A stretch of 59,000 nucleotides of DNA from assembly GCA_014529385.2 (NCBI GenBank), contig CM043952.1:62080119-62139118 (forward strand), in the 5' to 3' direction. Below, piece by piece: positions 49,240 to 59,000 of the stretch. The stretch comes from Adiantum capillus-veneris. Its lineage: Eukaryota > Streptophyta > Polypodiopsida > Polypodiales > Pteridaceae. Within the stretch, counting starts at the first letter, position 1, and each line of letters starts with the position of its first letter. The translations under genes were made by a program, and so were the position numbers. The notes beneath the pieces were generated by a model that worked only from the letters and a program-made list of their open reading frames with translations, was not told where the DNA came from and did not search any database.

Positions 49240-50640
49240 AGGAAGGGTACATGGATCACAATCCATGACCCCCTATCAAATTTTGACTCCAAATTTTGAT
49301 AGTATATAGACCAAGTCATATGCAGGATCTGTGTCAATTTTCATCAAACTCTGAGGTTGGGGGACATGGATCATGATCCATGTTCAACCACATCTGGACT
49401 TGATCTCTTAGAATCTTATTACTCACTATGTCAACAAGCTAAATCTCAAATCTTTCTGGATTTGGACTTGTTTTGATAGGTCAAATGCCCAACACTAGGT
49501 CTGTACTGTGGTTTTGAGTCTGTCACCTGTTTTGATGTCTTTTGATCCAAATTTGCTTTTTTTTTTCAAAATTAGACTTCGATATGTTTCCTAGTGTATA
49601 GACTAATGATTAGAAAATTTCAGGACAAGTTTCACTATATTTTAGCTGTTTTTCACCTTGAGCTGTTTTTGACACTTTTGATGAGATTTTCAGACTTTTT
49701 TGACAAACCTCCTTGTGGAAATTTTTGTTCACAATGATCTCTGCTACCAGCTGGTATAGTTTTTGTCCAAAAATTCACATGGGGGTCATGGATTTGTTGA
49801 TCCATCTTTGGTCATCTCTAGACTTGGGATTTGGTGAGCTGATAGCTTATGATGTTTGTAGCCTACCCAAAAGTGAAGTTTACAATCTATTGTGACAGTT
49901 TTGACAATGTTTGATTTTTTACTCTTTTGAAACAACTTTTTTGCGAATGCTTCTTTTGCAAAAAGTGTTTGTCTCAGCTACCTACTGCTCAATTCTCAGC
50001 CAAAAATCTTGATGCAGGACATGGATTGCGATCCATGTTCCATCAGATCTGAACACCAAATTTGGCATGCTGATTAATTGCAATGTCAGTAGTCTACTCC
50101 ACCACTTATTTTTGGATTTGGACAACCTTTTTTCAGTCAAGAGCAAGTTTTTATGTCTATCCTATGGTTTTTGACTAGTTTCTATTTTTGGCTATTTTGA
50201 CCAACTTTTTTCAGTTTTTTGCTATGGTGCCTTTTGGAAATGTTGTTCCAAAATGGTATCAGCCACCCACCAGCAAGTCTCAATCCCAAATGGTCAAGGG
50301 GGACATGGATCGTGGTCCATGTCTGACCACATCTGAACATGAAATTTGGTTAGTTGTGCTGCCTACACTCTGTGGATGTCAGATTATCACTTATTTTTTA
50401 ATTTTGATCTCAAAAGGTTAAAAGGCCCCAAATTTTGTTCAATTTCCAAGGTTTTTTTTATCTTTTGCCCAATTTCTTGATTTAAGTGAGTTTTCAGTGA
50501 TGTGGAACCACTCTAGACCCAATGGTATTAGTTTCTGTTTAAAAAGTCACAGGCAGACATGGATCGCGATCCATGTTCTTGCACCAAACTGCATGAAACT
50601 TTTTAGATTACTTCTAGAGAGTCTGATAATGCCCTTGATC
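49240..50640. repeat. diverged tandem repeat with a CATGGATCGCGATCCATG palindrome
   Basis: The palindrome, or a variant, occurs near 49250, 49364, 49775 (degenerate), 50017, 50302 and 50557. Neighbouring copies share words such as TCAGATCTGAAC or ACATCTGAACATG, AAATTTGG and TTTTTGG. Spacing is mostly 240-290 bases. It has no coding content. Confidence 0.65.
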
Positions 50641-51590
50641 AATAAATTTTTGAATTTGGATCAATTTTAGGTCTCTGTTATCAATTTTTCAAAATTTTAG
50701 AGTTATGATCGTTTCGGCCAAAATATGGTTCTCAATAATTTTTGCCCTGATCTTCTAGCCCAAATTTGATAGTTGTGGTTGCTACTTATCCTACTACTAA
50801 GTACGTCCAAGTTGCCATTAGAAACACATGGCATAAAAGTCAGAGTCAAGTAGCTAAGCCACTAAATGAGCGAGATATTAGTCCCAAAGCTTCATATAAT
50901 ATTTTTTGTGGTCTAAGAGTCTTAGCTATTCTAGGTATTTCGCAAGCTGGAAGAGTTAAGCGTATTTATGTTGTGTTGCTCATGTTGGTATAGGTGAGCA
51001 TAAGACAAATTCTATGTAATTTATGTCTAGTGAAGTGAAGGAGGAAGTCCACAACACACTCACGCACTGAGCACAGTGAGGTATGAGCGGAGAAGCTTCT
51101 ACATTGAAATCCCGTCTTGGAAAAATGAAAGTTATTGCAACGTCCTTTAATGTCCCATGTGCTACACTCGTTCCTTGAATCACCCATCAACTTCATCTTT
51201 CACACTGCATGCTTTTGTTTGATAAATTTCTCATATGCATGTAGAGTGTCCCATGATTTGCGCTTGCATTAGACACTCTTCCTTTGTTTCTCCCAAGCAC
51301 TCACCTTGCATGAAATGTACTTCAGGTCCAATTTCTCAACTCCAATAAGAGCGTATACCAAAGGCGCTTGTTTAACCCTCATTATCATCTTCTTGTACAT
51401 TTTTCTTCTACATCAGCAATAAGGAAATGGCTACCCAAATCAATTGACAATGACTTGGAGCTACAACTAAAGATCCCAACATACTTATCAAGAGAAAATC
51501 TTGCATGCAAGGACAACAGCTAAACTTCATGAAACACGAGAAAAACAAAGAATGACATACATAGACAGCAAACAAATAATGGCAACTTAA
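50640..51590. other. no gene seen
   Basis: Short frames at 50766-50993 and on the minus strand at 50966-51196 have no recognisable domain. AT-rich, possibly internal non-coding DNA of the element that ends at 52396. Confidence 0.4.
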
Positions 51591-52396
51591 GCAAGAAAGC
51601 TCTCAAAAACAAGCATAAGGAGCTCAACAATATTGAAGTTAGTGAAGTATTGTAAGATACCAGAGCAAGTCCATCATCAAGTCAATGATAAAGAGAGGCA
51701 CATCAAAAGCTATCTTCATGGCCAAAAGTGGCAACAAACAAAGAATGAGCAACATGATGTAAAATTTCCTCGATAATTGAAGTCCAACACACGCAAAAAC
51801 AAGAGCACAAAATATATGAAGAACTCAAGGAAGGGGGGAGTATCATCAATGACAAAGAATACAAGGCTAATTAAAGACCAGCCTTGAAGACAAAGGTGAT
51901 GACAACCCTTACAAAAAACTTGCACATGGTCATGTCAAGGGACGGCATGAGCTAGGAAGGGGGGAATGTTAATGGATTGACAGAAAGGGAGGAAGGGGGG
52001 AATGTAAGAGGATTGACCAAAAGATCTCGACAACAAGCATAATAATCTCAATACTACTAAAGTTAGTGAAGTATTGCATGAGACCAAGAGCGAGTCCATC
52101 ATCAATTCAGCAATAAAGGGAGGCACATCAAAAGCCATTTCATGGCCAAAAGTGGAAACAAAGAGAAGAATTAGAAACAATATACAAAATTGCTTTGACA
52201 ATTAAAGTCCAACACACACATCAACAAGGACACAATAGATATAAAGAACTCAAGGAAGGGGGGAGCGTCATCAATGACAAATCATACAAGGATAATTAAA
52301 GACCAGCATTGAAGACAAAGCTGACGACGACAACCCTAGCAAACAAGCTTTCACATGGTCATGTCAATGGACGACACGAGCTAGGAAGGGGGGAAT
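51590..52396 (+). repeat. 430-bp tandem duplication before an LTR
   Basis: The segment from about 51600 to 51968 (AAGTTAGTGAAGTATTG, CAAAAGCTATCTTCATGG, AAGGAAGGGGGGAG) is repeated at about 52030-52396. Both copies end in CTAGGAAGGGGGGAATGTTA, the polypurine tract and LTR start. Short remnants of the LTR start separate the copies (51969-52020). Confidence 0.8.
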
Positions 52397-53245
52397 GTTA
52401 GTGGATTGACCAAAAGGGCATCCACCTAGTCAGACAAATAGCCGGACACCACATTTGTACTCTGTTATTTTTTTGAGCTAGTGTAGCTACTCTGTGTGTA
52501 AATCCTAATTCTAGAGTAGCAGATCAATTCTTGAGTTGTAATTCTTTCATGATATCTATAAGGGCCCATGTGAGTTGGCCACTGGCCATAGTTTAGAAAG
52601 CCCTAGGTATAAAGGTTAATAACTTTAATGTGACAAAGAAGGCTTATCTTTGGAAAAGAAGAGAGATGTGTTGTACATACACTCAAGCGACTACAAAGCT
52701 CCGATTTGCAATCATCACAACTAATGATTGGGTAATCTGTTTTCAATTCCAAAACTTACATTGTCTTCCTCTCTCTTTGCTCTCTCATTCAAGTGTAAGC
52801 ATTGTCAATTTTTTTGAGGTTCGCGACTACGCATTAGTGAGCCTAATCTTCATATTTGAGTGCTTAAATCACTATTTTTTGACATTTTGACCTTAGGAGA
52901 GTGTTTCTAGACCATAGGACGATCTTTCTGGATAGTTTTGTTGTAGTATTTAGGACTTTTTTCATGATGGATTTTGATATTGGTACCTTGTCAACTTGCG
53001 ACCAAACTTGGTAGGATAGTGCCCTAGGTGTCTTAGACCTTCTCCTAAAGTTTCGTTGCACTTTGAGTCCGTTTAAGTGCCAAAATGGTGTGATGATCTA
53101 GAGAGGTGAGAAAGGACATAGAAATTTTTTTATCATTGAGTGGTGGTTTGCTTGTTGAGCTGGTATGCTTGCTTGTTAGGGTCACTTCTTGAGATTGACA
53201 ACCTCAAAGAGTCTCCATGCCCCATCCGAGTCACTTCCTTCATTG
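52396..53245 (+). repeat. gypsy LTR (solo or 3' LTR)
   Basis: It starts TGTTAGTGGATTGACC right after the purine tract and has CCCTAGGTATAAAGG (near 52603) as a core promoter. It ends around GAGATTGACAACCTC (53193-53207) and TCATTGATAAC. It has no recognised second copy in the window. Confidence 0.6.
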
Positions 53246-54670
53246 ATAACTGTTAATATGCTACAAATGTCCGTCATTGGTGACCCACTAACACCTAGTC
53301 TCTTTTTTTCCTATTAAAATGGGCCAAGCCAGAATGAAAAGTCCATTCCAGACATTTTTCTATGTCACGCACATGGGCTAACTTTGCACCATTTGAGAAA
53401 ATTTTAGCTTTTGTAGTCATCTATTTTTTGAGGCTACGGGTAGAGCAGAAAGGGGGATAGATCTCTAAAAGAGCCTCTTTGTGTATGCTCCACCATATCC
53501 AATCACTTGGGAAAGAATCAAGACGCTTTGATTGCATTATCTGTGGTATCGTCTCTCCCATCCCTTCTTCTCTTCTCTTCTCTTGTGCAATGGTGTCTTG
53601 TAGGTTATGTGTGATTCCCTCAAGCCAATTGGTGTGTGTACAAAGAGAGAGGAAGAGAGAGGTGTTATGTGTGTGTTTGAGAATTGAGAACCAATTACAA
53701 TGATTAGAATGCAATAAGCTATGCTTTTGTGCGCGATTGTGTGCTTGAGTGTGTGTCGAGGAGTGATTGCAATGAATTTTGGTTGTTTGATGTGGTTTTT
53801 GGAGAGGATCAGGGTGTTGTGATTCCACTTGAGCTACAAAGAGGAGTATGTGTGTTGTTACGTGTGTTTCCCCTTTCCATCTTCTGGTGCCCCCATGGAG
53901 GAGCATGTTGTTGCTCCCGATTGGAGATGAAAGTAGGGTTTTGGTGATGTTGGATATGTGGATTTTGAAGAGCAGGTGTCATTGAAGAGATGTGGTCAAA
54001 ATTTCTAGTCTTCACTGGAGTTGAAGAGAGAAGCCATGTAAACTCTTTTGGTCATACAAGTCTTGATGAAGAATTTGATTGGGGTCTTGATGAGACAATG
54101 TTAGATGTGGATGCGGAGTCACAGGTACTAGTTGATAAAGCTTTAGCCAGGATGCGGGTTATGTCTTATCAAATGCAAGATTGTGCTAGCAAACAATTGC
54201 TATCCGGGATGGACATGCATGTAGAGATAGGGAAAACCTTCCTAATCTTTTGTTTGAAAGAAAGATCAAGTATGCCTACTCAAGAGATTGGTGTCCAAGC
54301 TAGTGGTATGATTAAAGGTAGTTGGAGAATTCAAGTTGATGCTTGGAAGGGGCAGCACATGAGACTATTGCAAATGGATAGTTACAATTCAAGCTATCCA
54401 TTTGACCCAGGAGGAGGTCTCTTGTGTCTAAGGGAGGTAGAGGTGTTTTTTTTTTAATCCGTGTGGATTGAAGCAAGTGATGCAAGGGGTGGGAAATCCA
54501 CCTAGCTGCAACTTCTTGTGCTTTGAATAAGACTTTGTACCTACAATTGCTTTTTTTTTGCTTTGTCAGTAAGGGATTTTGCAAGGTGGACAGAAGATGT
54601 TTCAATAAACATGCTTGTGGTTGAGAATGAATGCTCAACAAAGGAGGTGGGAAATGATAGACTTGGGAAT
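53245..54670. other. no reliable gene; two unassigned open frames
   Basis: Frames at 53990-54457 (+, 155 codons, LDEEFDWGLDETMLDVD at the start) and 53421-53906 (-, 161 codons, His/Thr-rich) show no domain I recognise. The first has reasonable composition but no support from context or motif. The second reads through simple GT/CA and AG-rich sequence. Confidence 0.35.
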
Positions 54671-54673
54671 GGG

Positions 54674-56612
54674 TCATTGGACTACAGTTTCCACCTTATT
54701 TGGGTCAGGAGAGAGACCATCCTTAGAGACTATGAATCCCAAATATGCAAACTTCTCTACAAAGAAAGAGAATTTGCTTCGCTTGGCATAGAGTTGGGCT
54801 TTTCTAAGAATTTCCAAGACATGGCGTACATGCCATTCATGATCTTCTCTGGTCTTTGAATATATATGGATGTCATCAAAGAAGACTAGAACAAAATCAT
54901 CTAACTCTATCCTCAAGAGTTCGGTCATGAGATGGTTAAATGTGGTAGGGGCATTAGTCAATCCAAAAGACATGACGATGAACTCATAAGGCCGAACTTT
55001 GTGTTGAAATGTGTTTTAGGAATATCCTCCTTTTTTATACCAACTTGGTAAAAGCCTGACTTGAGATCAATCTTGGTGAAATATTTATCACCACCAAATT
55101 GATCAAGTAGCTCATCTATGTGGGGCAAGGGGTACTTGTTCTTGACAGTGGACTGATTTAGGCCTCAAAAATCTATGCAAAGTCTAAACGTCCAATCTTT
55201 CTTCTTTCAGAAGAGTACATGAGCACCCCAGGGAGAGACACAGGGTTTGATGAAACCTTGTTCTAAAAATTGACTCAACTGGTTCATTAACTGTATGGAT
55301 CTAGAAGGCGACATCTTGTAGGGGCTCCTTACTATTGGCTGGGCACTAGGAATGAGCTCAATCTTGTGCACTAGTTCCCTAGGTGGGGGAAGATTTGTCA
55401 ATTCCTCTAGAAAAATATATTGATATTCATTTAGACATTTATGATTTGATCCTTTTGATTAGGTCTCTGGTTTATTGAGCCTTATAACGTAAATTGATAG
55501 TCCTTTATTTAGCCCCTTAACCAAATGTTTGGCCTTGACCACCTTTAGCGGAGCTGTTCTTGCTCTACCTTGTACTAAGACTTGTTTGCCATTTGAATTT
55601 GAAAAAGAGATGCTTCCTTCAGTGCAATGGATGTTTGCTTTATTTTTTTCTTAGCCAATCTATCCCTAGGATTCCTTCAAATCATCCCATCTTTAGGATT
55701 CTAAATCTTTGGTGGGTTGAGTGGACTTCTAGTTGAAAGGATAGATCTATCGTCTGTTCATCTATCAAGATGGTGGATCTACATGCTAGAGAAACTTGTA
55801 GCTTACGATCAATGGGTTGGGAGGTGACTTGCAATCTTTTTACAGTGTTAGGTGACAAAAATGAATGTGAGCTACCAAAATCAATAAGAAAGAAAAGAGG
55901 TGTACCATCACACTTGCCCTTGGTCTCAAGAATGGAGAATTGTCAATTTTGACCACTGGGATCCAAGACAACATAGATGTGGGCTTGATCTTATATCTCA
56001 TCCTTTACTAAAACAAAGTTCACTATTGATGTTCTAGGTGGGTTGCTAGTTGGATTTTGACCACAAAAATGAGTCATAGGAGGGGTTCTTGTCTGTGTCG
56101 GATTTCTTCCTCTCGTCCCAGGGGTTTTTGAATTGTCTCCCTTGATTGGGTGCATTCAGAAGATTAGCATGGGGGAATGAATTACTCGGGTCATTTCCAT
56201 TAGGGAATGTGGCCTTCTTATGACCAAACTCTAGGCACTTGTAGCACTGAATTTGCCTTCCACTTTGAGTGATTGCAAGGGAATTCACATGAGTAAAATG
56301 TAGTGGTGGTTGCAGTGGGGTAGCTATCTTTTGTATGAATGGTACCTTGGTTTCTTGACATGGCTAACGGGTGTAAGTAGGAAGTTCTCACTTCCTATTG
56401 GTTGTAAGGCCTCATTTAAAAAGGCTCTTATGCTTTGCCTTGGCCCAAATTAGAGCGTCTATGAGTGAGGTAGGTCGAAGGGACTCTACTTTGGGAGCCA
56501 AATCTCCTCCAAGTCCGAGGATGAAGTGACTTAGCTTTTGCTCCTCTATTATGAGAGAATCATATTGTGAAATTCGGACAAACTCGTCATAGTACTCTTT
56601 GACAAACTTCAT
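54674..56612 (-). mobile_element. degraded Ty3/gypsy element (minus strand)
   Basis: Reading on the minus strand from 56612: gag (FVKEYYDEFVRISQYD and SLIDALIWAKAKHKSL), a zinc knuckle (CYKCLEFGHKKATF, last Cys changed to Phe) at about 56210-56250, and a protease region that I cannot align. The RT follows at 55401-54674 (VHKIELIPSAQPIVRSPYK, FIKPCVSPWGA, then MSFGLTNAPTTFNHLMTELL, FFDDIHIYSK). The stretch 54974-55206 is shifted several times. It is distinct from the plus-strand gypsy element and looks chromovirus-like. Confidence 0.8.
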
Positions 56613-57620
56613 TAGGAAGAGACTAGGGTCTAGGAGGGCCTCTTTATTTGGCAGTTTAAGGGAGTCAAACTTCTACTATTAAAAGAGAAATCAAAGGATA
56701 GATTTTGAATTCAAACAAGAAAAACGGGTAGTTTATTTGAATTCAAATTTCTCCCCAAAATGAAATTTAAAATCTAGCGGGCAAAACCATATCATGTAAC
56801 ATATCTAAAAAAAAGGGCTCGGTGTGTAGATCACAGATCTATAATCTCCGCTCAAATCGGATATCATATGTAGGAGTTATGGAAGACCAAATGTCATAAA
56901 ATCTAATATCTAACCAACCCAGATGATTTTCTCATATTAAATTAATCATATAATGAGGGAGAATAAACAAGAACAAGGGTTAGAATACATACATGTGCTT
57001 ATGGATCTATCTCAACACAGGGCCAAGGTTAAAAGGGTCCAAATGAGAGATCGTCTATCAAAGAGCAAGGCTAGCTAATGGAGCTTTAATACCTTAGGGT
57101 TAGCTTCATTAAATACCTCAAAAGGTTAGTGTTAAAAGTCCTTTTACCTTAGGCAAGCTAGGGTTGTGCTTGAGGTGGGAACCCAGCCCAAGCTTGAGGT
57201 GCTTGTCGTGCTTGCTGACTAAGGTGCTTAAGGTGCTTGAGGTGCTTGATAACTAAGGTGCTAAGGTGCTCCATGAATAAGGTTCTTGAGGGGTTAAGGT
57301 GTTTCAAAAAGCCAAGCTAGATCCCTAATCAAGGGGGGGCAAACCCTCATTGTAGGGGCATGAGAGAGAACACACACACCCTCACACAAGGTAAGCCTAG
57401 TCTAAAGAAGAAACAAGGCCACATGTCAAGTTCCTCTCCATGTTGCCCTCATGGTGTGCCTAAAGCCTATTGGTTGGTTTCTCAAGGTGTCCAATGATAA
57501 TTTAGCTAATTAAAACCTCATTAAATTGCAATATTCCAAAATTGTAGAAACTTCTTTTGGCGGATGTTTGCTCCATCCGTTGTCATTGGCTACCCATACA
57601 ACCAATAGTGGAGTACACCT
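56613..57620 (-). repeat. dispersed repeat: fold-back end plus inverted relative of 6300-7380
   Basis: 56613-56900 is nearly the same as 48785-49075, starting with the same TAGGAAGAG end and CTAGGAGGGCCTC. From about 56890 to 57600 it resembles 6300-7380 in reverse complement (TGAGAAAATCAT, CTCTCATGCCCCTACAATGAGGG, AGCTAATTAAAA). It adjoins the gag fragment at 56612, so it may have inserted into it. Confidence 0.5.
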
Positions 57621-59000
57621 CCTGGAGTAACTCTCCGGTATGACACTTTATATGTTTGTTGAAATAAACCAATTTTTTGTCTCATAGAAATGGATCAACT
57701 TTATGCATAGAAATGCATGGCTCCTGCCTTGAAACATGATCTACCTCTTTGTGATCAAAGGGGAGTTCTGACTAAATCAATATTGGAATAAAATGAAATA
57801 TGATTGAGAGAGTTCTTCCCAGGCAAACATATCTTTTCTATTTCAGACAGTATATCCAGAAAAAAATCCTTCCTATTAATACAAACTTAAATAAAATTAA
57901 TAAGTTCAATTGATGTGGTTTTGGATTGGGAATGACCTAATGCTTAGGTAATTTCATATTTCCTCATTACACGTGATGCAAAAAATATATATATATTATC
58001 CTACCTTATCTTGGGCAATGACATCGCTTCATGAGATAAACGGCACTTCTTTAGTCATCGGTGTCTTTTCTTTGCCCTTCCCATCACTCGTTCTGGCCCC
58101 TCGTGATCGTGTGATCCACCAGAAGGAGTCCTCTTGGGTGTCATTCCCACTACTAGATACTTAACTTAACTCGATATGTTGTAAGCTAAAGTATAAGGAA
58201 TCCAATGGAAGTAGTGTAAATGTTTATAAAGTGTTTTCATTCAAGCAATATATGGTTATTCCACACATCAATCCAAAAACATACGCTTGCTTAATCCTTT
58301 CATAGTCTTATGATAAACATGCGTTATAATGGGACATACACTAATCACATTCCCACGCATTCGTACTAAACTTTGTGTCACCCAAGAAATGTCACCTGGC
58401 TGATTTAGCTACATAATAATGAGATTAGGGTTATCCTTTAAATTTTGTAACTAAGATCACTATATGAAATTGCAAAATAAATATATAAATAGATTTAGTT
58501 ATGTCCAAAATTCTCTCAAGGATTTCTATAAAATACCAGATACAGGAAACTAAGAACAAATTTAACCGTATCCATTAAGAGAAATCAAAGAAAACAAGTC
58601 AATAAGCCTATACATAGGAAGAATTTACAATGAAATTGTTGCACTGATCTCTCAAGTATGAGGTGAGAAGTTAGAGGGCCCTCTAAGAGATAAACCAAAG
58701 TGAGGGTAAAGATATATCTTTTGATGAAGAAGGAATTGTGGAAGCAAAAAGATTCATTCAAAAAAAAACCCGATGCATCGACCTCATCACACAGTAATAT
58801 AAAGGATCCAAATCCATATCTTCAATAACCATAGCCAAGAGAACATTATTGTAAAAGTGATCCCAACCCCATAGTGTCACCCTTGTTATACCTAAAAACG
58901 TCCACCATTTGGTTTATGCTACTAAAATTCCCAAGTGAGGGAAGAGCAAGCGCTCATATCACTGTACAAAATCTCTCCTTACAGATTTACTTGAAGATGA
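57620..59000. other. no gene seen
   Basis: AT-rich sequence with only short open frames (for example 57973-58164). I found no repeat, promoter or RNA gene here. Confidence 0.5.

Noticed and set aside
53421-53906. 161-codon minus-strand frame
   Set aside because: His/Thr/Ser-rich low-complexity composition and no motif. It is likely a chance frame.
53990-54457. 155-codon plus-strand frame
   Set aside because: Acceptable composition, but no domain, start context or neighbour that supports a gene. It is listed only inside a non-gene entry.

Overview
This window is nuclear DNA from a land plant. It is dominated by decayed transposable elements and by very long (CT/GA)n microsatellites. Plant markers are Ty1/copia and Ty3/gypsy elements of plant type, a plant eight-cysteine lipid-transfer-like protein gene and a pentatricopeptide (PPR) pseudogene. 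A seedless vascular plant such as a fern, or a bryophyte, is my best guess. It rests on the repeat style and on remembered resemblance of several transposon proteins, not on a search.

Layout. Positions 1-4752 hold a Ty1/copia element: the end of its 5' LTR, gag-protease-integrase, RT-RNase H broken by one frameshift and one stop, and a truncated 3' LTR. Positions 4753-5353 are an orphan transposon-like ORF remnant, followed by a minisatellite and a 250-bp MITE. Positions 6-11.3 kb are mostly non-coding repeats, including a run of 46 G. The only clearly intact host gene is the secreted eight-cysteine protein at 11404-11751. Positions 14-18.6 kb hold a PPR pseudogene, fragments of chromovirus-like Ty3/gypsy elements in both orientations, and a copia gag fragment. 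Positions 22.6-31.4 kb are a long Ty3/gypsy element in + orientation (gag, protease, RT, RNase H, an unusual integrase with two zinc-binding modules, and a second retropepsin-like ORF). It is followed by retroelement-like extra ORFs at 33.6-37.0 kb.

The most interesting object is a 9.34-kb DNA transposon at about 37060-46403, inserted next to or inside that retroelement. Its ends are inverted repeats with 24 of 26 bases matching, bounded by TA. It carries two oppositely oriented, convergent gene sets. On the minus strand is a spliced DDE-type transposase-like gene (DFAENY and WSDGA motifs, Cys-rich middle) at 42182-45848. On the plus strand are a gene with a RING-like Cys/His patch (to 40603) and a gene with an FCP1/NIF-type HAD phosphatase domain (40790-41980). 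One intron of the transposase gene (43585-45161) and one intron of the RING-like gene (38991-40029) are packed with short palindromes (TATGCTAATTAGCATA, or GCTAACTAGCAT and its complement). These palindromes resemble the first 12 bases of the terminal repeat. I cannot assign this element to a named superfamily. This copy has several frameshifts and stops, so it is probably immobile.

To the right lie an LTR (about 46521-47460), a minus-strand gypsy gag fragment (47470-48350), a fold-back element (48785-49234), a diverged tandem repeat built around a CATGGATCGCGATCCATG palindrome (49.2-50.6 kb), a duplicated pre-LTR segment with an LTR at 52396, and a degraded minus-strand gypsy element (54674-56612). 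The last 1.4 kb shows no recognisable feature.
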